DNA of 40,664 nt from Sphingopyxis sp. RIFCSPHIGHO2_12_FULL_65_19 (GCF_001830555.1 NZ_MIAM01000049.1:48852-89515); one strand, 5' to 3'. Shown: positions 21,799-30,508, counted from the first letter of the stretch. Made by a program: numbers and translations. The notes: a model not told the origin generated them from the sequence alone.

Positions 21799-21913
21799 CC
21801 CCTCCCGCTTGCGGGAGGGGTCGGGGGTGGGCAGCAGCGTAGCAATGGCCCTCCCCGCTGCGACTAGCGAACAAGTTCGCAAGTCTCGCTGCCCCTCCCG
21901 CGCGCGGGAGGGG
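21799..21913. terminator. Paired hairpins and dispersed repeat, family D, copy 2
   Basis: Two near-identical hairpins flank a repeat core: CCCCTCCCGC/GCGGGAGGGG at 21799-21820 and again at 21892-21913. The core between (about 21855-21895, CCGCTGCGACTAGCG...AAGTCTCGCTGCC) is the reverse complement of the family D core at 3492-3530. It lies between convergent genes and probably terminates both transcripts. Confidence 0.7.
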
Positions 21914-21914
21914 T

Positions 21915-22607
21915 TTAACCGTCGATAAAATCGGTCAGCAGCGGCACGACCACGTCAGGCGCCTCGACCGTCGGCAGATGTCCGGCGCCGGGGATCACCT
22001 CAAGCCGCGCGCCCGCAATCGCCTCCAAAATTTCGTCATGGTGCGCGCGGCTGGTGATGCCGTCTTTCTCGCCCCAAATCAGCAAGGTCGGCACCGCAAT
22101 CTCGCCGAGCCGCGGGCGGCTGTCGATGCGCGCCATGATCGCGCGCTGCTGCGCGAGGAAGATGTCAGGGACCGTATCGGCCGCCATCCCCCGCGCGATA
22201 CCCAGCAGACGCGCATCACCCCGCTTTTCCTCGGGAAACAAGATCGGGATGCGCTCTTCGACGACTTGGTCGAAACGGCCGCTCTCCACCAAGTCGACAT
22301 AGCCCTGCCGCCGCGCCGTCTGTGCCGGTCCGTCGGCCGAGGCGAGCGTCGAGATCAGGGCGAGCTTTGCGACGCGCTCGGGCGCCCGGCGCATCACCTC
22401 GAACGCGATGAAGCCGCCCATCGCGTGCGCAACCAGCGCGAATTTCGGCGGGGCATCGACCAGCAGGCGCTGCGCAAAACCCTCGATCGTGTCGTCGCTC
22501 TGATTGTCGGCGATGATGACTTCGCGATCGGGCCACGCATTGAGCAAGGGTTGCCAGACCGCATCGGTGAGCAGCTGGCCGGTGATGAGGACAATAGGCA
22601 GGGACAT
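21915..22607 (-). CDS. Alpha/beta-hydrolase fold protein lacking the nucleophilic serine
   Basis: A 230-residue alpha/beta-hydrolase fold protein. The nucleophile elbow reads LVAHAMGGFIAF, so the expected Ser is Ala62; the codon is plainly GCG. The acid (Asp182 in IWGEKDGI) and His210 (PGAGHLPTVEAP) are kept. Ordinary ester hydrolysis is therefore unlikely. It could be a binding protein, a lyase-like enzyme or a non-classical hydrolase. It is the last gene of a six-gene operon; its ATG at 22607 shares one base with the stop of the dehydrogenase gene (TGATG), so the two are coupled. Lengthening the frame upstream only reads into that gene. Confidence 0.85.
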   Translation of the reverse strand: MSLPIVLITGQLLTDAVWQPLLNAWPDREVIIADNQSDDTIEGFAQRLLVDAPPKFALVAHAMGGFIAFEVMRRAPERVAKLALISTLASADGPAQTARRQGYVDLVESGRFDQVVEERIPILFPEEKRGDARLLGIARGMAADTVPDIFLAQQRAIMARIDSRPRLGEIAVPTLLIWGEKDGITSRAHHDEILEAIAGARLEVIPGAGHLPTVEAPDVVVPLLTDFIDG

Positions 22608-23527
22608 CAGACCACCTGATGCAGGAGTGGTTCGCCTGCGACAAGGCGGCGGCAATTTTCGTGCGCCACGGCCAGGCTGCGCACCAGCGTTTCGGGCGTA
22701 AGCCAGGCGATATGCGGTGCCAGCACCGCATTCGGCAGTCCCAGCAAAGGGTTGCCGCGCGGCAATGGCTCGTCGGCAAAAACGTCGAGCCCGGCGCCGC
22801 GAAGATGTCCCGAAGCCAGCGCGTCGACCAGCCGCGCCTGATCGACCAATTCACCGCGCGCGGTGTTCACCAGCACCGCGCCCTTTTTCATCGCGAAGGG
22901 GTCGATGCTCGCACGTGTTTCCTCGGTCAGCGGCATGTGCAGCGATACGATATCGCTTTCCGCGAGCAACCGATCGATCGGCCAAAATTCATAAGGACCA
23001 TCGCGTGTGCTTCGCGCGGTATAGACGATTTTCGCGCCGAGCGCGGCGAGCACCGGCGCGAGCAATTGTGCCGAATTGCCGAAACCCACCAGGCCGACGG
23101 TACGCCCGCCAATTTCGCCGACACTGTCCAATTCGGACGGGTCGGCGGTCCAGCCCTCCCCGGCGCGCGTCCGCGCGTCGAAGAAACAGGTCCGGCGCAA
23201 CACCGCCATCATCAGCGACAGCGCCATTTCGGCAACCGCCTGGCTGTTGGTGCCCGGCATGTTGCACACTGCGACGCCAGACCCACGCGCTGCATCGAGC
23301 GCGATCGTGTTAACCCCAACGCCGAGCTTCTGGATCAGTTTGAGTTTCGGCGCAGCGGCAATGAATTGGGCGGTCACCGGGGTCAGCACATGGAGCAATA
23401 CGGTGATGTCGGGTGCGACCTCGTCGAGCGGTGCCGCCTCGTCGACATGCACGACGACGCCGACGCCAAAGATCGCATCGACCGCTTCGCGAAACCCCGG
23501 GCTCGGACGCGCGTGCAGGACGATCAT
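22607..23527 (-). CDS. D-2-hydroxyacid dehydrogenase family oxidoreductase
   Basis: A 306-residue NAD(P)-dependent dehydrogenase of the D-isomer 2-hydroxyacid family. The Rossmann motif is VGLVGFGNSAQLLA; catalytic residues appear as the Arg in NTARGELVD, Glu in DVFADEPLP and His in APHIAW. The residue after the second strand region is in YTARSTRD, where an Arg could favour NADPH (inference). It would interconvert a 2-oxoacid and a D-2-hydroxyacid in the cytosol. The ATG at 23527 overlaps the enolase-like stop codon in ATGA. A 3-phosphoglycerate-dehydrogenase-type substrate is one alternative. Confidence 0.88.
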   Translation of the reverse strand: MIVLHARPSPGFREAVDAIFGVGVVVHVDEAAPLDEVAPDITVLLHVLTPVTAQFIAAAPKLKLIQKLGVGVNTIALDAARGSGVAVCNMPGTNSQAVAEMALSLMMAVLRRTCFFDARTRAGEGWTADPSELDSVGEIGGRTVGLVGFGNSAQLLAPVLAALGAKIVYTARSTRDGPYEFWPIDRLLAESDIVSLHMPLTEETRASIDPFAMKKGAVLVNTARGELVDQARLVDALASGHLRGAGLDVFADEPLPRGNPLLGLPNAVLAPHIAWLTPETLVRSLAVAHENCRRLVAGEPLLHQVV

Positions 23528-24822
23528 GCCGCGACCCGCCCGATCGCCCCGGCAAAGGCCGAGAAGCCCGCGAACACGGCGTCTGCGCCCATCGTCTCCT
23601 CGATGCGCAGCATCTCGTTCCATTTCGCCATGCGTTCGGAGCGCGTGAAGCTGCCGACCTTGAGCTGCCCCGCGTTCCATCCGGTCGCGAGATGCGCGAT
23701 CGTGACATCCTCGCTCTCGCCCGACCGCGCCGAGACGATCGCGCCCCAACCACGCGCCGTCGCAGCGTCGAGTGCGGCCTTGGCTTCGGTGACGGTGCCG
23801 ACCTGGTTGACCTTGATCAATGCCGCGTTGCACACCGCCGCTTCGGCGGCGCGTTCGACACGCTCGGCATTCGTCACCAGCACGTCATCGCCGATGATCT
23901 GAACACGCTCCCCGATCGCCGCGGTGACGGCCGCCATCGCAGCCCAGTCGTCCTGACCCGCCGGGTCCTCGATCGACAGGATCGGATAGCGCCCCGCCCA
24001 TTCGACGATGCGCGACGCCATCGCTTCGCTCGTCAGACGCCCGTCATCGAGCGCGAGGCTGTAGCCCGATGCGTCGCCGAGTTCGTTCGCAGCAATGTCG
24101 AGCGAAATGAACACGTCCTCGCCCGGGCGGTGCCCGCTCGCTTCGATTGCCTTCGTCAACGTATCGAGCGCATCCTCGTTCGACGCGAAGTTCGGCCACC
24201 AGCCGCCCTCGTCGGCGACGCCGCTCAGCGGCCCTTTCGCCTCCATCAGCTTGCCCGCGGCGCGATAGACATCGTCGGTAATTTCGAGCGCGCGGCGGAA
24301 GCTGCCCGCCTTGGGGCACATCACCATGAAATCCTGCACGTCGGTGCGCCGCCCAGCGTGGGCGCCGCCACCGAAGATCTGGATTTCGGGGAGGGGCACA
24401 CGCACCGTCGCGTCGCCCGCGAGATAACGCCACAGCGGCAGCCGCGCATCGGCGGCGGCGGCGTGAAGCACCGCCATCGACGCCGCAACGACAGCGTTGG
24501 CGCCGAGCCGCGCCTTGTTGGGGGTGCCGTCGAGCGCGCACAGCGCCGCGTCGACCGCCGCCTGGTCATGTGCATCCATGCCAGCGATCGCGGGAGCGAT
24601 CTCCGCGCCGATGCCCGCGACGGCGCGCGCCACGCCATAGCCGCCGAAAGCCGCTCCACCGTCGCGCAGGTCGATCGCTTCATGCGCGCCGCGCGATGCA
24701 CCGGCGGGGGCGATCGCCCGTCCGATCGCTCCCGATGCCAGCACGACCTCGGCCTCGACAGTCGGGCGGCCGCGCGAATCCCAGAGCTGGCGGCCGGTGA
24801 CGGAGGCGATATGCGAAGTCAT
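23524..24822 (-). CDS. Enolase paralogue with altered active site
   Basis: A 432-residue enolase-fold protein. The Mg ligands (Asp242, Glu285 in SIEDP, Asp312 in GDDVLVTN), Lys337 (LIKVNQVGT), Glu205 (DEGG) and His155 (GGAHA) are kept. But the conserved SHRSGET is SARSGES (His to Ala at 365), QEFM is QDFM (Glu to Asp at 164), and the flexible loop SGAST is AGASR. These are positions that bind or act on 2-phosphoglycerate, so normal enolase activity is doubtful. It is cotranscribed with an APH-type kinase (ATGA overlap at 24819) and a 2-hydroxyacid dehydrogenase, suggesting elimination from a different, possibly phosphorylated, 2-substituted acid (inference). Confidence 0.9.
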   Translation of the reverse strand: MTSHIASVTGRQLWDSRGRPTVEAEVVLASGAIGRAIAPAGASRGAHEAIDLRDGGAAFGGYGVARAVAGIGAEIAPAIAGMDAHDQAAVDAALCALDGTPNKARLGANAVVAASMAVLHAAAADARLPLWRYLAGDATVRVPLPEIQIFGGGAHAGRRTDVQDFMVMCPKAGSFRRALEITDDVYRAAGKLMEAKGPLSGVADEGGWWPNFASNEDALDTLTKAIEASGHRPGEDVFISLDIAANELGDASGYSLALDDGRLTSEAMASRIVEWAGRYPILSIEDPAGQDDWAAMAAVTAAIGERVQIIGDDVLVTNAERVERAAEAAVCNAALIKVNQVGTVTEAKAALDAATARGWGAIVSARSGESEDVTIAHLATGWNAGQLKVGSFTRSERMAKWNEMLRIEETMGADAVFAGFSAFAGAIGRVAA

Positions 24823-25796
24823 GCGAGGGTCCTTTTCCAGTGAGTCACGAGCGCGTCGACGGGCTCTGGCGCGCGGATCAGCGCCCGCGCCTGATCGCGC
24901 ACGACATGCTTGTGTTCGGGGTCGGTGAGATAGGGCGCGGGCGACTTGCCGTCGACGCGGGCGAGGATCAGCGCGGCCGTCAGTTTTCCCGACCGCAGCA
25001 ATATGTCCCCGGCATCCTCCCAGTCGATGCCCGCACGATAAGCGGCAACGAGCGCCGCGGCGGCCTCATTGAGCCGTACGTCGCCCGACCACACCGCCTT
25101 GAGCAGCAGATGCGTGGTGCAGAAGGCCAGGTCGAAGGCCGGATCGCCATAGACGGCGCATTCCGCATCAAGGAATATGGGGCCATCGGCGCTGACGAGG
25201 ATATTCTTGGGGCTGACGTCGCCGTGGACGAGCGCGATCTTTCGCCCCGACAGATCGTCGGCGAGCGCGGTCAGCGCCGGCGCCAAGTCGGCGTCATGCC
25301 GCGCGACATAAAGCAGAAAAGGATCAACGCGCAGCGCACGGAACATCTCGTCATTGGCGAAGTCTGCGCGGTCGCCATCATTGTCCGCCGTAGCAGCGTG
25401 GACGGCAGCGATACCCGTGCCCACCTGGGCCGCGAACGCGCTGTCGATGCGCCCCGCCATCAACTCGTCCTTCCACACCGGGCAGCCGGGAAGAAAGCGC
25501 ATCGCGAAAGCGTGTCCGGGCAGTTCGGCGAGCACCTCGGGTGCGATCATGCTATCGACGCCGCGCGCGCGGCGCAGCCAGCGCACCTCGCTGGTCCCGC
25601 GTTCAACGGGCGCCAGCCATTCGGCGGCGACGCGAAGCTGCGGCAGCGGACGCTTGACGACGATCGGGCCGACAAGGCTCTCAACCTTCCACACGTCGCA
25701 CGACACGCCGCCGGTCAGGGGGTCGAGCACAATATCGCCCTCACCCAGCAGACCGGCGACGCGCAATTCGTCGATGATGTCGGCGTCCGCCGTCAC
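24819..25796 (-). CDS. APH-type small-molecule kinase, copy 2
   Basis: A 325-residue aminoglycoside-phosphotransferase-fold protein. The catalytic loop is LVHGDVSPKNILV (His191-Asp193, Asn198) and the metal site is FLDAECAVYGDPAFDLAF (Asp210, Glu212). Such kinases phosphorylate hydroxyl groups of many small molecules, not only antibiotics; a metabolic role fits this operon. The GTG at 25796 is the likely start: it lies one base after the upstream hydrolase stop, and upstream frame is that hydrolase in another frame. It overlaps the enolase-like gene (ATGA), so the kinase product may be its substrate (inference). Confidence 0.87.
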   Translation of the reverse strand: MTADADIIDELRVAGLLGEGDIVLDPLTGGVSCDVWKVESLVGPIVVKRPLPQLRVAAEWLAPVERGTSEVRWLRRARGVDSMIAPEVLAELPGHAFAMRFLPGCPVWKDELMAGRIDSAFAAQVGTGIAAVHAATADNDGDRADFANDEMFRALRVDPFLLYVARHDADLAPALTALADDLSGRKIALVHGDVSPKNILVSADGPIFLDAECAVYGDPAFDLAFCTTHLLLKAVWSGDVRLNEAAAALVAAYRAGIDWEDAGDILLRSGKLTAALILARVDGKSPAPYLTDPEHKHVVRDQARALIRAPEPVDALVTHWKRTLA

Positions 25797-25797
25797 G

Positions 25798-26925
25798 TTA
25801 CAGCTTCTCCCGGATCCACGCGCCGACAAGGTCGGCAGCGTTACGGCGCTCTTCGACCGAATCCTCGAAATAATGGGCACCGGGGATCAGTTCGATCCTT
25901 TTGTCGGCACTGCCAAGGAAATCGAAGATCTTGCGCGCGTCGCTCGGAAATACGCCGGTGTCGGCCGTCCCTTGCACGACAAGCGCCGGCGTGTCGTGCT
26001 TCGCAAGGTGCGGCTGTCCCTGGCATGGCGAGGTTTCTAGGCTCCACATGTTGAGCCAGGTCTTGATCGTGTTCGCACGGCCGATGCTGGGTGTCCGGTT
26101 CGCGACCGCCGGGTCGCCGCGATAGCACCAGTTCGGCTTGCGATCCGATGGGTCGAGCGCGGGATCGACGCAGCGAATGTCGCCCCAGCAGCGGAACATG
26201 GGAAAGATGCGGTCGGGAATGCCCGCCGCATTCAGTCGCGCCAGTTCAGCCTTCGCCCAGTCGGTGATCCGCTGGTTGCGCGCGCGCTGCCCGGCGCGAT
26301 ATTTCGCAACGAAGGCGTCGGAATAAGGCGGACCATTGTCAGGGTTGAACGGGTCGAGTTCGGGGTCGGTCGCGACAGGGTCACTCTCGTCGATCACCGA
26401 TGCATCCATCCAGTCGGTGAGCACTTCGGGGCGCCCCTGATGCGCGTTGAAGCTGATATAGAGATCGCCCTTTACCAATTGCGCGAGCGCATCCTGCCCA
26501 ACCGAAGGCAGTCTATCGGTGAGCGTCGGCGCAATCGCCTCGGCCTGATAAGCGCCCATCAGCGAGCCGCCGCCCGAATTGCCAAGGATGACGATCGCCT
26601 CGACGCCCGCCTCTTCCTTCAGCCATTTCATGCCGACGCCGATATCGAGCACAGCATGTTCGAGCAGGAACTGATCCTCGAAGCCGCGATAGCGCGTGTT
26701 CCAGCCAAGGAAACCGAAGCCCTGCCGCGCAAACCATGGGGCGATATAATGTTCGGAAAAATCGACATTATAATGGGTGGCGATAACCGCAACCTTGGGC
26801 CGCTTGCCCGCCTCGGTCCAGTAAATGCCCTGGCACGGGTGCCCGCCCGCCTGGATGCGCGGCGCCGTCGGCGACACGCGTCCGATGAATTGCGCGTCCA
26901 GTCCCTCAATCCCGTTCGGGTCCAT
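25798..26925 (-). CDS. Alpha/beta hydrolase with large lid
   Basis: A 375-residue alpha/beta hydrolase. The nucleophile elbow is ILGNSGGGSLMG; the acid is in QGTADTGVFPSDAR and the His in IPGAHYFED, so the triad is complete. A long insertion (~165-270) between elbow and acid should form a lid with several Trp and Cys residues (WCYRGDP, FRCWGDIRC). It is likely an esterase, thioesterase or amidase; the substrate is unknown. The ATG at 26925 is preceded by AGGAGAG. It is the second gene of the operon, 27 bp after acyl-CoA ligase 2. Confidence 0.85.
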   Translation of the reverse strand: MDPNGIEGLDAQFIGRVSPTAPRIQAGGHPCQGIYWTEAGKRPKVAVIATHYNVDFSEHYIAPWFARQGFGFLGWNTRYRGFEDQFLLEHAVLDIGVGMKWLKEEAGVEAIVILGNSGGGSLMGAYQAEAIAPTLTDRLPSVGQDALAQLVKGDLYISFNAHQGRPEVLTDWMDASVIDESDPVATDPELDPFNPDNGPPYSDAFVAKYRAGQRARNQRITDWAKAELARLNAAGIPDRIFPMFRCWGDIRCVDPALDPSDRKPNWCYRGDPAVANRTPSIGRANTIKTWLNMWSLETSPCQGQPHLAKHDTPALVVQGTADTGVFPSDARKIFDFLGSADKRIELIPGAHYFEDSVEERRNAADLVGAWIREKL

Positions 26926-26952
26926 CAATCTCTCTCCTGTTTATGGTATTGG

Positions 26953-28587
26953 TCAGCGGGTGACTTCAAAGGGCAGCTTATACCCCTCCAGCCCGGCGCG
27001 GATCGCTTTCTTGTCGATCTTGCCCGTCGGCCCCAGCGGGATGTCGTCGACGAACAATATGTCGTCGGGCATCCACCAGCGCGCGATCTTTCCGTCGAGA
27101 TAGGCGCGAAGGTCGTCAGCCGAGGCGCGGGCGGCGGGTTTCAGCTGACAGAGCAGGATCGGCCGCTCGTCCCATTTCGGATGCGCGACGCCGACGACCG
27201 CGGCGTTGGCGACCGCGTCATGACCCATCGCGATATTCTCGATCTCGATCGAGCTGATCCACTCGCCGCCCGATTTAACGACATCCTTCGCGCGGTCGGT
27301 GATCTGCATATAACCGTCGCCGTCGATCGTGCTGACGTCGCCGGTGTCGAAAAAGCCTTCGGTGTCGAGCACGTCGCCGCCTTCGCCGCCATAATAGGCG
27401 GCGGCGATCGTCGGCCCCTTGACCATCAACCGCCCCGGCGTCTTGCCGTCATGCGGCAGGCGGCGGCCCGCATCGTCGACCAGCTTCATCTCCAGCCCGC
27501 AAAGGAGCCTCCCCTGCTTCAGCTTATACGCCATCTGCTCGGGTTCGGATTTCGCCGCGACCGACGCATTGGGAACCGACACCGTGCCGAGCGGCGATGT
27601 TTCGGTCATTCCCCACCCCTGGATGACATCGACGCCATAATCGTCGCGGAAAGTGCGGATGATCGATTCCGGACACGCCGAACCGCCGATCGTCACACGC
27701 TCCAATGTCGTGAAGCGTTTGCCGCTTTCCTGCATATATTGCAGCAACATCTGCCACACCGTCGGCACCGCGGCCGAGTAAGTGACGCCCTCTTCCTCGA
27801 TCAGATTATAGATGGATTCGCCGTCCATCCGCTGCCCCGGCAGCACCAGTTTCGCGCCGACCGCGGGCGCCGAATACACAACGCCCCACGCGTTCGCATG
27901 ATACATGGGCACGACGAGCAGCACCGTGTCGCGCGCCGACAGCGCCAGCGCGTCGCGCTGCAACGTCATCAGCGCATGGATATAGTTCGATCGGTGCGAA
28001 TAGAGCACGCCCTTCGGGTTTCCTGTCGTCCCGCTGGTGTAGCAAAGCCCGCACGCGGCATTTTCGTCGAACCCGCCCCACGCATATTCGGCCGGCTGCC
28101 CCGCGATCCAGTCGTCGAAGGCGGTTGCGGCAAAGCCGGTCTGCGGCAGCGATGCCCGATCGCAAAAAAAGATCACCTTCTCGATCGACGGCACCTGCGG
28201 CAGCAATTGTTCGACCAGATCGGCAGTCGCGGGATCGGCGATCAGCAGCCGGTCGCCGGCATGGTTTGCGATATAGGCGATCTGTTCGAGGAACAGCCGC
28301 GGATTGAGCGTATGGAGCACGGCGCCCATCCCCGCCGCCCCGTACCACGCCGCCAGATGCCGCGCGCCGTTCCACGCCATCGTCGCGACGCGGTCGCCGG
28401 GCTTGATTCCTTCGGCGGCCAGCGCGTTCGACACACGTTTCGCATCGGCATGGACGTCGGCATAGGTCGAACGCGCGACGCGCCCCTCGGCATCGCGCGA
28501 CACAATCTCGCGCGCGCCGTGCCAGTTCGCGGCATGGTCGATGATCCGGTCGACCGTCAGCGGCACATTCTGCATCAACCCGTCCAT
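26953..28587 (-). CDS. Class I acyl-CoA ligase (AMP-forming), copy 2
   Basis: A 544-residue acyl-CoA ligase, first gene of a six-gene minus-strand operon. The P-loop CYTSGTTGNPKG is at 182-193, GWGMTETSPLG near 326, the hinge region FFDTGDVSTIDGDGYMQITDR near 425, and the C-terminal Lys in GPTGKIDKKAIR. The N-terminal pattern (WNGARHLAAWYGAAGMGAVLHTLNPRLF) is of the medium-chain / 3-methylthiopropionyl-CoA ligase branch, judged by memory. The substrate is unproven. It diverges from MarR gene 1; operator site 2 lies 30 bases upstream of its ATG. Confidence 0.92.
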   Translation of the reverse strand: MDGLMQNVPLTVDRIIDHAANWHGAREIVSRDAEGRVARSTYADVHADAKRVSNALAAEGIKPGDRVATMAWNGARHLAAWYGAAGMGAVLHTLNPRLFLEQIAYIANHAGDRLLIADPATADLVEQLLPQVPSIEKVIFFCDRASLPQTGFAATAFDDWIAGQPAEYAWGGFDENAACGLCYTSGTTGNPKGVLYSHRSNYIHALMTLQRDALALSARDTVLLVVPMYHANAWGVVYSAPAVGAKLVLPGQRMDGESIYNLIEEEGVTYSAAVPTVWQMLLQYMQESGKRFTTLERVTIGGSACPESIIRTFRDDYGVDVIQGWGMTETSPLGTVSVPNASVAAKSEPEQMAYKLKQGRLLCGLEMKLVDDAGRRLPHDGKTPGRLMVKGPTIAAAYYGGEGGDVLDTEGFFDTGDVSTIDGDGYMQITDRAKDVVKSGGEWISSIEIENIAMGHDAVANAAVVGVAHPKWDERPILLCQLKPAARASADDLRAYLDGKIARWWMPDDILFVDDIPLGPTGKIDKKAIRAGLEGYKLPFEVTR

Positions 28588-28616
28588 GCGACCCTCTCTC
28601 TATTTTCGCTATAATA

Positions 28617-28630
28617 GATAGTATACTAAG
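28617..28630. promoter_or_regulatory. Candidate MarR operator, site 2
   Basis: GATAG-TATA-CTAAG with a perfect inner palindrome TAGTATACTA (28619-28628). It is between acyl-CoA ligase 2 and MarR gene 1 (divergent) and should control the six-gene operon and the regulator itself. Confidence 0.78.
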
Positions 28631-28733
28631 CATTTTGCCTTTGCAACGCCGCTCTGCCTTGCTTCGCCCGCTCCGCTCTTCTAGCGTGACGCTCGTCGGC
28701 ACCCCGCCGACAAAGGGGCATAACATAGCGTCC

Positions 28734-29186
28734 ATGCGCACAAACCAGCTTATCATCGCGCTTTTCCAACGCTTCTGCTGGCTCGACGAAGGTCTGCAAG
28801 CGCGACTTCACGATCATGGCTGGCCCGACGTCAATCGCCCGCAATCGATGGTGATGACGAATATCGTCAGCGGCATCGTCCGGCCGTCCGACATCGCGCG
28901 CAACCTGGGCGTGTCGCGTCAGGCGATCCACAGCACGATCAACCAGATGGTCGCGCTCGGGATGGTGCAACTCGACGTTGACCCCGCCGACCGCCGCCAC
29001 ATGATCGTATCCCTCACCGATCTCGGGGCGCGAATGCGCAAGGATGCCCAGCGGTCGATGGACGCACTTACCGCGCAGATCGCGGCCAAGTTGGGGCAGG
29101 ACAAGTTTGACGCTCTGCTCGCGGCGCTGGAGGCCGACTGGGGCGACAATATCGGACCCACCGCCTCCGCGCGCCCCGGCGCGTAA
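28734..29186 (+). CDS. MarR-family transcriptional regulator 1
   Basis: A 150-residue winged-helix regulator: RPSDIARNLGVSRQAIHSTINQMVALGMV (~50-78) is the helix-turn-helix, and DPADRRHMIVSLTDLG the wing with the typical DRR. Helices at both ends should form the dimer. The ATG at 28734 (MRTNQLIIALFQRF) fits the family; longer frames run into the promoter. It is divergent from the ligase operon with one operator between, the usual MarR arrangement in which a pathway intermediate, often an acyl-CoA or aromatic acid, releases repression. Confidence 0.9.
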   Translation: MRTNQLIIALFQRFCWLDEGLQARLHDHGWPDVNRPQSMVMTNIVSGIVRPSDIARNLGVSRQAIHSTINQMVALGMVQLDVDPADRRHMIVSLTDLGARMRKDAQRSMDALTAQIAAKLGQDKFDALLAALEADWGDNIGPTASARPGA

Positions 29187-29196
29187 CACCCTGAAC

Positions 29197-29772
29197 CTAC
29201 CCCGACAGGGCCGTCGCGACCGCGATCAATCGGCCCGTGGTCATCTCGACCAGCGACGTCGGCAACGCTTCCTTCAGACTGCCGTCCTCGGCGAAAGCGG
29301 CGTGCGCGTTCGGCACCAGCACCTGTTCGGGGATCACCAGCATCTGGATTGTCGACAAGATCTGACGAAGGTGCATCAACCCCCGCAGGCCGCCGAACGG
29401 GCTGATCGACGCCGACATGATCGCCGCGGCCTTGCCGCGATAGGCGGTCAGCGCGACAAGGCTCTCGTCCCCCGTCGGCCGCGACGCCCAGTCGATCGCA
29501 TTTTTGAGCAGCGGGGGCAGCGAGCCATTATATTCGGGCGACACGAACAAAAGCCCGTCCTGCGCCGCGAACAGCGCCTTGAGCTTCAGCGCGTCGGGCG
29601 GAAAATCATTCGCTTCGCGCGCCGCCGAATAGAGCGGCAGGTCGAATGCCGACAGATCGACGCGCGTGACGCTCGCGCCCTGGGTTTCGAGGCTTGCTGC
29701 GGCGAGCTCGCCCAACCTGCGGTTGAATGATCCCTCGCGGGTGCTGCCCACGACGACGGCGATGCTGGTCAT
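29197..29772 (-). CDS. NADPH-dependent FMN reductase family flavoprotein
   Basis: A 191-residue flavodoxin-like protein. The FMN phosphate loop is GSTREGSFNRRLG at ~9-21 and the isoalloxazine-contact motif is SPEYNGSLPPLLKNAIDW at ~78-95. Members reduce FMN or quinones with NAD(P)H, and may feed a monooxygenase or remove quinones. The gene is convergent with MarR gene 1 (10 bp apart) and has its own operator (site 3) 20 bases upstream of the ATG, so it belongs to the same regulon although transcribed alone. Confidence 0.9.
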   Translation of the reverse strand: MTSIAVVVGSTREGSFNRRLGELAAASLETQGASVTRVDLSAFDLPLYSAAREANDFPPDALKLKALFAAQDGLLFVSPEYNGSLPPLLKNAIDWASRPTGDESLVALTAYRGKAAAIMSASISPFGGLRGLMHLRQILSTIQMLVIPEQVLVPNAHAAFAEDGSLKEALPTSLVEMTTGRLIAVATALSG

Positions 29773-29792
29773 TTTCTCTCCCCGACAAGATA

Positions 29793-29806
29793 ATTAGAAT
29801 ACTAAC
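29793..29806. promoter_or_regulatory. Candidate MarR operator, site 3
   Basis: ATTAG-AATA-CTAAC, 21 bases upstream of the FMN reductase start. It is the most degenerate of the five sites (one mismatch in each half from CTTAG/CTAAG). Confidence 0.6.
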
Positions 29807-29838
29807 CTATTGTCCGGGCGGCGACCAAATTGCAAGCA

Positions 29839-30345
29839 TCAGGCCTTGATGTCGGAAAGCACTGCCAGCTTGCGCGTTTCATCGCCGAGGTTTTCGATCA
29901 CGCGGCGCATCAGCCCCTGCAACACCTCAACCTCCTCGTCGGTCATGCCCTTCGTCGCGATCTCGTGAATCTCGGCGTTCATCGGCGCGAGGATCAGTTC
30001 GAGCTTCTTGGCATGCGGGGTCAGGTGGATAAAGGTCTTGCGCCGGTCGTCGGCGGTCTTCTTGCGCGTGATCAGCCCGGCCTTTTCCAATCCCTTCAGC
30101 GCGACGACCGTCGTCGGTTCGCGCATCCCGACGCGTTCGCTGAGTTCGCGCTGCGTGATGCCGTCCTCGCGCCACAACTGGCGCAGAAAACGCCATTGCC
30201 CCGCAGATACGTCATGCGTCAGCGTGCGGCGTTCGAGCAGCCGCGAAAAGGACCGAAAGACCACGCGCGCGAGATAGCCGATGCTGTTTTCCGGGTCGGT
30301 ATAATATTCGGCTGGATGCCGATAATCCTGAGTTTTTTTCGCCAA
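29839..30345 (-). CDS. MarR-family transcriptional regulator 2
   Basis: A regulator of about 168 residues: ITQRELSERVGMREPTTVVALKGLEKAGLI is the helix-turn-helix and TADDRRKTFIHLTPHAKKLE the wing with DRR; C-terminal helices (EEVEVLQGLMRRVIENLGDE) form the dimer. The N-terminus is basic and poorly conserved. I prefer the TTG at 30345, with GGGGAG six bases upstream, giving a normal family length; an in-frame ATG at 30471 would add 42 residues of doubtful quality. It is divergent from leuD, with operator site 4 about 160 bases upstream of the TTG. Which of the two MarR proteins binds the shared operators is not known. Confidence 0.85.
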   Translation of the reverse strand: MAKKTQDYRHPAEYYTDPENSIGYLARVVFRSFSRLLERRTLTHDVSAGQWRFLRQLWREDGITQRELSERVGMREPTTVVALKGLEKAGLITRKKTADDRRKTFIHLTPHAKKLELILAPMNAEIHEIATKGMTDEEVEVLQGLMRRVIENLGDETRKLAVLSDIKA

Positions 30346-30508
30346 AATCCTGCTCCCCTGTCGCGGCACCCGGCGCTTGGCGCCCGTCCGCGCAAGGAGG
30401 AACCTTAGGACGCGAAGAATCACCCGGCAACCATCTTCATCGCCGTTTCGCACGACATTCGGCGGCATCATCCGCGATAATATTGGACAAGGTCGCCCTT
30501 GATAATTA

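Noticed and set aside
26440..28614. A 724-codon plus-strand frame over the hydrolase and ligase genes.
   Set aside because: It covers two well-conserved genes on the other strand and its product is His/Arg-rich without motifs.
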